This document shows positions 33,500 through 43,240 of a stretch of DNA of 64,000 nt, one piece after another; the first letter of the stretch is position 1; every line of letters begins with the position of its first letter. Location of the stretch: positions 72,675,501-72,739,500 of the forward strand of contig NC_045431.1 in NCBI RefSeq assembly GCF_902635505.1, written 5' to 3'. The notes under the pieces are model-generated. The model had not been told where the DNA came from, did not search any database, and saw only the letters and a list, made by a program, of their open reading frames with translations. The translations under genes and the position numbers were made by a program. This DNA is from Sarcophilus harrisii (lineage: Eukaryota; Chordata; Mammalia; Dasyuromorphia; Dasyuridae).

Positions 33500-33955
33500 C
33501 TGTCAAGTGGCTAGATGCAGTGGTCCTCAAAGTGTAGTCCAAAGAATTATTGGGGTCTCTGAAACCCTTTCAGAGGGTCTACAAATTCAAAATTATTTTT
33601 TATTTCTAATGTAGTAAATAGCTATAAATATAACCCATGTGAACAAAAACTCTTTGAACAGATCCTCGATAGTTTTTTTTTTTTTTTTTTTTAACAACAT
33701 GAAGATACTGAGAAGAAAAGTTTGAGAACCACTGGGCTAGAGCACTGGGTCTGGAATCAGGAGGATTTGAATTCAAAGCCAGCCTCAGATACTCACTAGT
33801 ATGACCCTGAGCAAGATGGTTAACCTTTGTTTGCCTGAATTTCTTAAACTGTAAACTAGGAATCATCGCAATACCATCCCCCAAGATTGTTGTGAAGATC
33901 AAATGAAATTCTATTTGTAAAATGCTTAGCCCACAGTAGGTGCTTTACAAATGCA
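33500..33955 (+). repeat. CORE-SINE/MIR split by a MITE
   Basis: The head 'gtcaagtggctaga' (33502-33515) is separated from 'gctagagcactgggtctgga' (33736 on) by the inserted MITE. The rest runs through 'ggatttgaattcaaagccag', 'agtatgaccctgagcaagat', 'attgttgtgaagatcaaatg' and 'cacagtaggtgctttacaa'. Confidence 0.8.
33518..33734. mobile_element. hAT-type MITE (MER5-like) with terminal inverted repeats
   Basis: 217-bp non-autonomous DNA transposon. The left end cagtggtcctcaaagtg and the right end agtttgagaaccactg are imperfect inverted repeats of the MER5/Charlie hAT type. Flanks ggctagat (33509-33516) and ggctagag (33735-33742) look like an 8-bp hAT target duplication created in the host SINE. 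A T-tract of about 22 lies at 33670-33691. No coding capacity. Confidence 0.8.
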
Positions 33956-34199
33956 CATTTCCTTCCTTTTTCTACCCCAAGCAAATTGGCACCAGCTCTG
34001 CAGCTTAAAGCCTAACAAACAGATTTGCTTGGGAATATTAACAACATAGGATGACAAGGTTCTTAGAGGGAAGATTTGAACCAGGACTGATCTGATCTCT
34101 GTTAGTCTGTTACAAAATAGGAGACACTGTGGCAGTGGGGAATGGAGATACAGTCCTTCCGAACTTTTGAAAAATGGTTCCTCTTTCATCCTTGTTACA

Positions 34200-34430
34200 C
34201 TGGAGGAAAATGGGCCTTAGATAGTTCTCCAAGTATTTGAAATCTCATCATGGAGAGAGCGGCGTGAGGATTTATGTTGCTGGAAAGTATTAGCTCCAGA
34301 ACTTTGAACCCAGGATCCTTCCTTCGAGAGCTCAGTATTTTTGAGAAGTAATAAGAATGGTGATTGCTTTTACCTAGTGGAGAACCGGCCAGATCCTCTG
34401 CCTTGAGCACTGGCACCTCTAGGCTAGGGA
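34200..34430 (+). repeat. Left arm of a near-identical 230-bp inverted repeat
   Basis: Reads from ctggaggaaaatgggcc to cacctctaggctaggga. It pairs with the reverse complement of 35184-35413, with about six differences by eye (roughly 97% identity). The flanks diverge at once on both sides. I do not recognise the sequence as any repeat family. Confidence 0.95.
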
Positions 34431-35183
34431 AAAGAGAGGTAGTTTATTGAGTGTCTAAATTTTAATACAAACCCCTAATTTACAGATGAGTAAACTGAGG
34501 CTGGGAAATGACTTGTTCTAAGTGGCTCAAGTATGACAATGCAGAGCCCAGCCTTAATGGCAGGATTTGGATGCCAGCTAGTAGAAATAGGGAGAAAATT
34601 AAATGCTAAGAGGGAAGGTTGAGGAAAGGCAGGGGAATGCGAGGAAGTTATTTTTGTCAGAGGGAAAAAGCGCAGTAAGTGTTAGCCCAGGTTCAAACTG
34701 CTGACCTGGCGTCTCTCTCTTGGATAAGAATCAGACTTGGGGAGGAAAAGGCTACGACTGAGTTTTAATAAGTTGAATTTAAATAGGAAGAGATGTACCA
34801 TCTTATGCTTAAATTCCAAAAAAATTAAATTCACAAATACAAGATGGAGGATATCTGGTTAGAGATAATCTAATATTTTGTCTGGTGGTTTAAAAAAAAG
34901 AAGTGAGATCTTTTAGTAAATAAGAATCAATAGTACTGAAAACGCTGGGGCCAGACAAGCCTTTCTGGTCTTCCTTTCATAGATGAGTGAAATTAAGTGA
35001 TGTTTCCCTAGTCCCTGTGACTCCAAATCCAGCTCTGTTATCTCCCTCTGGCAGCAGAAACCTGTGGTGGTCGGGATGCATTCAGGGAGACTGACCCTCC
35101 AGGATGAAGGAAGTGATCAGTCTCCCATGCTCTGTCCTGGGATGATGTTCAGTTCTGGGCTGCACGGCACTCTGGGAGAACAT
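34431..35183. other. Spacer between the inverted repeat arms
   Basis: 753 bp. It begins with a reverse MIR (about 34440-34600: 'cagatgagtaaactgaggct', 'ggatttggatgccagctag') and has a possible second reverse MIR piece near 34965-35050. No open frame suggests a transposase or other element protein. Confidence 0.6.
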
Positions 35184-35413
35184 TCCCTAGCCTAGAGGTG
35201 CCAGTGCTCAAGGCAAGGATCTGGCCGGTTCTCTACTAGGTAAAAGCAATCACCATTCTTATTACTTCTCAAAAATACTGAGCTCTCGAAAGAAGGATCC
35301 TGGGTTCAAAGTTCTGGAGCTAATACTTTCCAGCAACATAAATCCTCATGCCGCTCTCTCCATGATGAGATTTCAAATACTTATAGAACTATCTAAGGCC
35401 CATTTTCCTCCAG
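35184..35413 (-). repeat. Right arm of the 230-bp inverted repeat
   Basis: Reverse complement of 34200-34430. Differences are single substitutions, one two-base mismatch and one single-base indel. Confidence 0.95.
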
Positions 35414-35743
35414 AGGAAAACATATATAAAGCCGGAGAACATGCAAGGAGAGCAGTTTGGTTGGGGAAGGCCTTTGGTACCATCCAGGATCATGAGCAAC
35501 TGAAGATCACCCCAGGGTGGAGTTTTTCCCAAAAAAACAAATTTTTAAAAATCTTTAAAAAAAATTAAAAAATAAATAAAATCTAGAATATTCATCATAT
35601 ATTTGGACCTTCTGAATTTCATATGATTAGAGTTAGTCCATTGCCATAGCCATAAAATCTCAACAGTGTAGGAGTTGTTTAGTGAAAGTTTGGTGAGTGT
35701 ACCATGTATACCTTTATCTAGGATATTGATAAAAATATTGAGC

Positions 35744-35839
35744 AGGATGGTGCCGTAGATAGAGCCCTGGGTCTGTAGTCAGGAGAAACTGAGTTCAAAT
35801 CCAGCCTCAGGTATTTGATGCTTACTATATATGTGTGTG

Positions 35840-35880
<41 letters not shown>

Positions 35881-35890
35881 ATATGGGGGT
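35744..35890 (+). repeat. CORE-SINE 5' part ending in a TA/TG microsatellite
   Basis: 'ggatggtgccgtagatagag', 'ccctgggtctgtagtcagga' and 'gagttcaaatccagcctcag' form the SINE head. It runs straight into TA/TG repeats at about 35826-35885 where the core should be. Confidence 0.75.
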
Positions 35891-36134
35891 GGGAGTATAT
35901 ATTCCCCACACACAGACACCCCCCTCAGCATAAGACCGAGAACAGCTCTCCGGAGTTCTCCATTGGATATTTCTCATGTTGGCATTGAATCATTAAATGA
36001 TTATTTTGAGTGCAATCATCCCATCAATTCCAAATTAATCAGATTATATTATCCAGTCCCCATTTCTACATCTTTCCCATAAGTCCTCAGTGCTTTGCCA
36101 AAGGCTCTGTTTTGCTTTAGCGATGGTGTTGTAA

Positions 36135-36375
36135 AAATAAATGCCTGTGGTAGGCTGGAGAACGCTGATTAATGCAGTGACCAGCCATGATGCCAGAGGA
36201 CCATAAAGCTTATTCCCTGTCTCCTAACGACGTGATGGACTCAAGATGCAGGATTTTTGGACAAAGTCCGTTTTGGAATTTTTGTCTGACTGTGCGTTTT
36301 TGTTATGTTTTTTGTTTTTATTTTGTTCCCCGCATTGGTGGGGGGAATGAGAAAAAATAAGTGCTTATTAGTGGA
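36135..36375 (+). repeat. LINE-1-type 3' end
   Basis: 'aatgcagtgaccagccatga', 'tgccagaggaccataaagct', 'tgatggactcaagatgcag', 'tttttggacaaagtccgtt' and a T-rich tract. Related to 4195-4605 but better preserved. Confidence 0.6.
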
Positions 36376-36934
36376 AGAAAAACTAAAGCTTACCTAAATG
36401 GCCAGCACGGCATTTCTGTGATCTCCCAGCTCCATAATCCCTGTCCAAAGAGCGAATAAGGTCATTCTGGCATGACCTCTTCCTTCTGGAGCCAGATTGG
36501 CTCTCTGAACTCTAATAACCATTTCTTTCCCTCTTTTATGATGAAGGGTAGAATTTCCCCGGAATTAAGGTCAAGTTCATTTGTCTCTGATTTGCAGACT
36601 TTCTCTTCCTTATGTTTGAAACTCATGATGAGATTTGTGCTTTGACGGTCTTACGGCACCTCCTCTTTATTTTGTACACCAGCTGTTGTCGGGCCCAGCT
36701 TAGTACTCCTCGTACCACTCGGTCTATACCTGTAACTGCTGGGCTGGGGTGGCATTTCCCAGCCTGTTTTCCACCTGCTACATTAGTGCACTTGCTCTTC
36801 AACCCTTTGCCCTTCAACCTTTGGCTCTAGGGAACTTTGGATGGCAAAGTTCCCATTTTGTGTAATTTTCTGGAGGACTCTTTAAAGTAACGCCATCATG
36901 GCAAAATAGAAAATGCCCCAAATTTATGACACAT

Positions 36935-37175
36935 AGATCAAGTCAGGTAGCATTTATTAAGCACTTACTGTGTGCTGTGTTTGAATGTGATTTTGCTACT
37001 TTCTGCATATGACCTAGAACCAGTAAGTAACCAGTGTTTCCGGATCGCCTCATGTATAAAATAAATAAGGGTGATTGGACTAGAGTTTGGTTTTTTTTGT
37101 CTTGACATTCTTAGCACTTAGCCCAGTATCTGACACTTAAGTAGGAGCCTAATAAGTGTTTATTGGAAAAAGGAA
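36935..37175 (+). repeat. MIR and LINE-2/MIR tail fragments
   Basis: 'gcatttattaagcacttact', then 'gattttgctactttctgcat', 'tgacctagaacc', and at 37105 'cttagcacttagcccagtat' with 'gagcctaataagtgtttatt'. Confidence 0.6.
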
Positions 37176-37285
37176 TGACTGATCGTTTGGAAACTTTGAT
37201 CCATGATTCTCCTACAGGAATATTAGTGTCTTCAGCACCTGAGTAAAGATTTTCTCTTTTTCTTTGTTTCCCTCTTTCTTTTCAG

Positions 37286-37374
37286 TTCAAACTTCAAGGG
37301 AACCTGGCTGGCTAGAAGGAACTCTGAATGGCAAGAGAGGACTGATTCCACAAAATTATGTCAAGTTGCTCTAG
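37286..37374 (+). CDS. ARHGAP10: ARHGAP10 last coding exon, end of SH3 domain and stop
   Basis: Final coding exon. It completes a Val codon and reads QTSREPGWLEGTLNGKRG then LIPQNYVKLL and TAG (37372-37374). GW is the conserved SH3 Trp region and IPQNYV the 3-10 helix with the binding-groove Tyr, so with 29694-29785 the SH3 domain is complete and ends the protein, as in human. The acceptor is an excellent pyrimidine tract ending ttttcag. The NGKRGLIPQNYVKLL ending distinguishes ARHGAP10 from ARHGAP26, which as I recall ends in ENYVEFL. The four exons together supply about 163 residues of the C-terminus with no frame break. Confidence 0.95.
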
Positions 37375-38045
37375 TTCCCGGCCTGTGACTGACCATGGTA
37401 TCCATGGTCTACTGTAGGGCTGATTTACCCCGCTCGGGGGTGGGAGGAAGACGCTTATGTGACCAGGAACCCCGTGAACCTATCGGACAAGAGTTCAGAT
37501 CCCTGCTTTGAACGGGGTTGGGGGTGGGTGGGATATTGGGGAGGAGGGGAGGGAAGAGGGGTGAGACTGGGACTCCTTAGTTTCTCGGATGGGAGAAGAA
37601 CGATTGCATGATTGAATGCTCTTCTGCGGTCATGGACCTCTGGCTCTTCATTTTTCACGGCCCTGCTCTGAATGGGAAGGCCCCGGTTCTGGACCAGGAC
37701 CTCCCTGGGATGCAGAAGAACCCCCGTGAGGAGCGGGGCGGCCGTGCTCCCCCATCCCAGGTCCGGGTACACCACTCGGGCCAAAGCAAGGCTCGGCCGG
37801 TCGGCCTGATTGATATGAGTGGGAACAGCTGCCGCCGAGCTGAGGCATCAAGGCTGAGCCAGTGGCAGCCGAGAGGAGGTTTGCAGAACTGCCTCGAGAT
37901 CAGCTTTCTCCATCACTTCCCCTAGACAGGGCACACGTATGTTTATGGCAAGCTTCACTTATCTCATGGATCTCATTTGTACACGGACTTGTCCTCCCCC
38001 CCAAAATCTCTGTAAATGAAATAAAATTTAATTTACTCTTGGATC
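37375..38045 (+). other. ARHGAP10: ARHGAP10 3'UTR (end inferred)
   Basis: About 0.67 kb after the stop, GC-rich in its first half (37430-37760), with no repeat seen. The end is set 20 bases after the AATAAA at 38020-38025, followed by GT-rich 'tgtcatgatgtgggg', a fair downstream element. Longer forms cannot be excluded. Confidence 0.6.
38020..38025 (+). terminator. ARHGAP10: Polyadenylation signal AATAAA for ARHGAP10
   Basis: First canonical hexamer after the stop codon on the plus strand, with a GT-rich stretch 25-35 bases downstream. Confidence 0.65.
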
Positions 38046-38189
38046 TGCCTGTCATGATGTGGGGAGAGAACTTGGAATTCATTATCCTTGTAATGTTTTA
38101 TGAACCTGAAGCCCTATTGCCTGAAATTCATTTTTTCTCTGGGGTTGGCACTGGCTCCTGCCTAGAAATTGTAAACATGGAGCCCTGCT

Positions 38190-38960
38190 TCTGCTCCCCG
38201 GAGAGTGGGTGGGAAGGAAGAATTCCTGGGGAACAGCTGGCACGTTAGCGGCGGCCTTCCCCAGCGCTGCTTCCCAGCCCCCCGCAGCCCCCTCCCGGGC
38301 TTGTCCGAGCCCCCCACAAACAGGAGGGAGGGAGCGGGGCTTTGCGGCCTTACCACGAGCCCTTTTCTCACTCTCTCTTTAACGAGTCCAGAACCAGGTT
38401 CAGGATGCCGTGTTGTGTTCTTACTCTTCCACCTTCCCTTCCCCATCACCTCTTCATCCTTTATTCTGCTCCTGGCCTTCACCAGAGCTAATCTGGACAT
38501 GGGGGGAAGCCACAGTTTGTACCTGAAAAGGGCAGTTGGGAGCCACTGTCGGGCAGCTCATGTATTTCCATTTTTGTTTGGGGGAGAGCCCTCCCTGCCC
38601 AGTGGGCTTGGGCAGCCATGGCAGGGAGGGAGTCTCCACGCCTTCCTCTCACCCCTCTCGGACAAATGGCCTTCCCCCTGTGTCACAGACTCCCCGGGAA
38701 CGGCCCTGTCCCGTCAGGGATCTGGGGCCGCTGTGTTCACGTCGGAAAGCCTGCCTTGCAGAGTCAGATCCGAAATGTCTGCCCCTCGGCTCAGCCTCCC
38801 ACAGCAGGCACAAATGAGCTCCAGATGCGCTCGGCAGCGGCTGCCCGAGTCCGAGTGAACCGCTTCCAAGGCTTGAGCTTTCCCCTAAGAGGCAGCCTCC
38901 CGTCTGCCAGCCCCCCGGACCCAAACCCCGGCCGGAGCATCCTCAGACCCTCTAGCAGGT
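38190..38960. other. GC-rich, CpG-enriched block downstream of ARHGAP10
   Basis: About 60% GC with roughly 30-35 CpG dinucleotides counted by eye over 800 bp, well above its AT-rich surroundings but below classical CpG-island density. Long overlapping frames (the longest 217 codons at 38205-38858) occur on both strands and in several frames, as expected from few AT-rich stops. No domain or splice structure supports coding. Confidence 0.6.
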
Positions 38961-39439
38961 TCTGAGCCCAGGACACAGGGAAGCTCATCTGTTTGACAGT
39001 GTCATTTTTCCCTAAGAAGTGGTTGGAACGGCCTTCCCTCAAAGACTGGGCTGATGCTGGAGGATGATTTGTCAGCTTTGCAGTCACTCCACATATACTG
39101 TGAAGGTTTGGTAAAGCAGCCCAATCCACGGGAGGGGAAAGAAACATATCAAAAAGAACTGAATAACAGAGAAATTCTGTATAACATGTTTTCTTTTAAA
39201 TACTTTCCAGTTGTCGAGAGGAGAAGCCATTCAGCATTTTACTTGTGAGGGGGAGAGGCCCTGTGGAACTAGGAAGGAGACCCTGGCTTCGTGTAGTCAG
39301 GACTGATCCAGGGGAGCCCCGTTGTAAAATGGCCGCTGCGTTAGGGGAGCCACGCTGGGTTATTGATCATAATTTACGATCACCTTCTTTTTAATATTGG
39401 TGAATTTCTCAGAGAGGTTGGAAACTATGACCTGAGAGG

Positions 39440-39660
39440 GCTACTAGAATTGAATTTTTTGTGTCATGGATCCTTCTGGCAGTCTGATAGGGCCCACAGA
39501 CATTTCCCCAGAACTTGTTCTCAGAAATAATGCATAAAATAAAATAAATTAGAATTACAAAGCAAACCAAATTATTGAAAGGGAGCCATTGAAATATTAA
39601 AAATCCAAGGTTAGAACCTTTGTTTAGGAGTTCTGACTGTGGTTAAGAACCCCTGAATTA
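39440..39660 (+). repeat. Unclassified ancient interspersed repeat
   Basis: 'tttgtgtcatggatccttct', 'ggcagtctgatagggcccac', 'aataatgcataaaataaaat' and 'ggttaagaacccctgaatta' form a common mammalian repeat that I recognise but cannot name. Confidence 0.55.
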
Positions 39661-39699
39661 GATGAAATCTCAGAAAATATGGACCAAAATCCTACCTGA

Positions 39700-40460
39700 G
39701 GTATTCTTTCTGATTGAATGGTCCGTGGAGCAGTGGGGGAAGCTCACAGAATGACTTGCTATATGACGACCTTTCAAATACTTGAGCGTGATTAATCACG
39801 TCTCACCCTTTGCTTTCTGTTTGCTAGGCTAAGTGCCAGTTTCTAAAATTTTTCATTATGGGAAAGGGTTTCTAGATTTCTTTCTATCACTTTGCTCTGG
39901 ACATATTCCAGTTGGTGAATTGTCTTTAAAACATGGTACCCAAGCATCACACATACTCATCTGACTAGTTCAGATTACAAGGGTACTGTGATTTTTCACT
40001 TGATTTCTCTTACTGTATCTTGAGATTGCACTGATTTTTTTTTTTTTTTTTTTTTTTTAGCAGCTCCACCATGGTATTTGAGCTTGTAGTCACACAAATC
40101 CCAGGTCTTTTTCTTTCACATGAAATTGTCTTTGAGGTCTCCTATAGCCTTAATAGGTTAAGAATTTCTGAAGGGTGAGTATTCTATTGTTTTTCATATT
40201 TGTCCGTCTCTTTAGAGCTAAGCTTGCTAGTTTGGATGTGGCGGGACCTTAAATATTTGAATTTAATGTAATTCTTGTTCAGTTGGTTTTTTAACACCAA
40301 ATGTAAGACTGTGCATTTTATTCCATTCTGTCTTGCTGAATTCAATCCAGACTTCAAGCCTGTCAGTTTGGTAGCTTGTCATCTGTATTAATGATTCTTT
40401 GCCCCAACCTCGTGTCCAGGAGGGTGCTGGTAAATATTTAATAATCATCTTTCCAGGAAA
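39700..40460 (+). repeat. CR1/L3-type LINE 3' region
   Basis: In order: 'cctttcaaatacttgagcgt', 'gctctggacatattccagtt', 'aaaacatggtacccaagcat', 'tgtatcttgagattgcactg' (interrupted by a T-tract at about 40038-40060), 'gagcttgtagtcacacaaat', 'cccaggtctttttctttcac' and 'gtcttgctgaattcaatcca'. This follows the amniote CR1/L3 3' end over more than 700 bp. Confidence 0.7.
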
Positions 40461-41029
40461 AAATGCCTAGGATACTTTTCTGTTTCTTCTTCATTATTAA
40501 TAATTTTCCCATCACTTTAAGCCTTGACAGTCATCAAAACAATAAATCAAGGCCTGATTTTGTGGCTTTTCTGAGGCAGAAGTGCTCACCTCACATTGAA
40601 AATTTAACAAGGAATTCTACCGGAGTAGGCCTGAGCACATCCCTGCTTATGTCACCTGTAGATAAATGATTAATAAATCAGCTTTCATACAGTGAGTTCT
40701 TTGGGCCCGCAGTGCTGTTGATTCTAGGTGGAGGATAAATACAACTTCCAATGAAACTATTAATTTATGTGGTTAAAAAAAACCAGTTCAGTGTAGGATT
40801 TTTTAACTAATGAATTCTTCTAACACATTTACAAGAATATGCAAAATTGGTTTGAATTTCACTTCAGGGAATGCCACTTTTACAGAGAGGCAGATTTTTT
40901 TGGACATCATCACTGTTGGGAAAAGGTGGCTCTCAGTCCATGACCCACAGATGGTGGATCTGTAATATCTGTTTATTATGTTGATCAGATTTCTGCCTGT
41001 GACAGTGGAATGGAATTCATTGAGCAGAT

Positions 41030-41165
41030 CTGTGCCAGAAAACTTAGATTTCAATCCCAACTCTGGCAGTCGCTGCTTCTGGGTTCCTTAGCATATCTGA
41101 ACCTCGGTTTCCTCATTTGTAAAATGATATAGTAGGACCATGTGACCTGCAAGGTGTGTTGCAAT
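41030..41165 (+). repeat. MIR
   Basis: 'atttcaatcccaactctggc', 'cctcggtttcctcatttgta', 'aaatgatatagtaggacc'. Confidence 0.8.
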
Positions 41166-41594
41166 GTTACATGTGAATTAGATTCCTATGCAGGAGGATT
41201 CAGGAGTAAGAAAAGGGTAGGAATTTAATACTGCATTTATGGCTTTACCCATAGCAGCTCCTGGAAGGTCTCTACCTTCCCTCTCTATGGTCCTGGAAGC
41301 TCTAGTGCTATTTTGAAATCCATCAGAATTAGCCACAACATCCCAGTGGAATGGACTGTGGTCCCCAAGTGTTCCAGAGCATCCAAAGCCTCCCTCTTCT
41401 CTCTCCCCTGCTGACAAGTACAGCCCAGAGATTGTTTGCTCCAGTTTCCTGTTGTATAACTAGTACAAGGTTTAGTGAAACCCCATTTCATAGATGAGGT
41501 TACCTCTGATCACGCAGCTCTAGGAAGGGTTAGAGGCAATCAGCTTTTGAAACTTGTGGTCAACCCCAGGGTAGAAAGTATTGGGGAAGGGGAG

Positions 41595-41812
41595 GAGGGT
41601 TTGTCGTCAGTCATTTCTCAGTCATGTGTGACTCTTGGTTTTCTTGCAAAGATACTGAAGCACTTTGCCGTTTCCTTCTCCAGCTCATTTACAGATGAGG
41701 AAACTGAATCCAGGGTTACACAGCCAGCGAGTGTCTGAGGCCAGATTTGGACTCGGGAAGATGAATCTTCCTGACCCGAGACACTGAATTCTGTGCACTG
41801 AATCAACAAGTT
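41595..41812 (-). repeat. CORE-SINE, reverse orientation
   Basis: 'ttttcttgcaaagatactga', 'tttacagatgaggaaactga', 'ggttacacagccagcgagtg' and 'tctgaggccagatttggact' are a reverse marsupial CORE-SINE through to its head. Confidence 0.85.
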
Positions 41813-42529
41813 GCCCTCCTAGGGGTTGGGGACAGCGAGCTAACAGGGTACTTCAAAGTAACAGGAATAATTACTGATTATTTCCTACTCTTTCCCTCAC
41901 TGTGGTCGAGGGAGTTAATTTTTAGGCAGTGAAAAGATTAGCAGCAGATGCTGAATCCTGTATTTTCTTGAACTGGGTGGTGACATCCATTTTTCAAGGG
42001 ATGAAATGGTGTTATTTTGATGGATTACTCTGATGGACTGGGTGGCCAGTCCCTGGGTATGCAGTTAGAGCTCTGCTGCTTTAGCCCAAGCTCCATCTTC
42101 CCTCCACGGATTGCTCAGAGCCATTGGACAAGCAGGTGGCCGTTCACATTCTTATGTGTTGCAATTAATAGAGCAATTCTGGGCATAATTGGGGAATGGG
42201 GAGTGGAGGGCAATCTAGGTCAGTTCAGTACTATGGCTTCTTTGTCCTTTCTGCAGCAGAGCCTGCCCGGAGTTTCCTTATGGACTGTCTCAACTGTTTA
42301 TTTAAATTTCCAGCCTCTTCCTCCCCTTTTATACATTTACCTGCAAAAGAGAATATGCTTCTAAGATAGAGCTGCATTGTGGCTGGGAGGTAAGGAGGAA
42401 GTGAAGATGGAAGGGTGGGTGAGACTTGAGGTGGAGGCTATTTTCAGTCCCTCTTGCTGGGAGCCAGCCGTCCACCCCACTTCCTTCATTTTCTTTACCA
42501 CCTGCCCCAATTACCTCTTCCTTACCCAC

Positions 42530-42620
42530 CCCCTTTTGTACATTCTTTTATGCAGTGCCAGATCATAAGCTCCTTGAGGACGGGCACTCTCTTATTTGCT
42601 TTTATTTATGTCCCCGATAA
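42530..42620 (+). repeat. LINE-2 3' end fragment
   Basis: 'gatcataagctccttgagga', then 'cgggcactctcttatttgc', is the LINE-2 terminus. Confidence 0.65.
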
Positions 42621-43104
42621 TTATGAAATGCTTTTTCTAGCTTTTTTTCCCCCTTTCTAGCCATCGTGCAGTCAGTCTTTGCCTATGAACTCTAAATATA
42701 TCTTGGCTCTGCCTGCTGAATCTCAACGTTTCCTCTGTCCCCTTCAGCTCAGCTTGCAAATCCCCCCCTTCTACTTCTCTGCTTACATTGCCATCCTTTA
42801 TTAGATGGGGCTTCATCACAGAATGGAGGTAACTCTTGGTTTGATAAAGTTAGATTGAATAAGTGCAAGTTCTGACAAGTGTTGCAGCCATACTGCAAAG
42901 GCTTCTGGGGATGGGGACGGCCAGCTGTGGACGTTGTCTAGTGGCCAGGAGCCGGCCTGATCCAGACCAGAGTGCCTCATTCCTACTACAGATGACTACT
43001 GGATAATAAATTGTAGTCACAGAAAGCCATGGAGATTGCCTCCCATAGAGCGGAGGGAGCCCTCGGTATATAAAATTACTTTCTTGAAGTTCTAAGTATC
43101 CTCC

Positions 43105-43240
43105 AATGGCTTGTTCAATCATTTTTAATTGTATCTGACTCCTCATGACCCCATTTGAAGTTTTCTTGGCAAAGATACCTACTGGACAAGCCAGTGTCTG
43201 AGGCCGTTTTTGAACTCATGCAAATCGCCTAGATGATGCT
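43105..43240 (-). repeat. CORE-SINE fragment, reverse orientation
   Basis: 'cccatttgaagttttcttgg', 'caaagatacctactgg' and 'tgtctgaggccgtttttgaa' with a deletion of the middle of the element. Confidence 0.7.

Larger units (their letters stand above)
29786..37285 (+). other. ARHGAP10: ARHGAP10 last intron, 7.5 kb
   Basis: Donor gtacgt, acceptor ctttcttttcag. Holds the repeats and the inverted repeat listed separately. Nothing recognised in 29790-30540, 31310-31650, 32380-33240, 34620-34950 and 36380-36930. Confidence 0.85.

Noticed and set aside
38205-38858. 217-codon open frame, with several overlapping frames on both strands
   Set aside because: Long frames in three or more registers of a GC-rich stretch are expected by chance. 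No domain, no repeat-free codon pattern and no splice signals.
38190-38960. Classical CpG island
   Set aside because: By hand count the observed-to-expected CpG ratio is about 0.4-0.5, below the usual 0.6 cut-off, so it is reported only as CpG-enriched.
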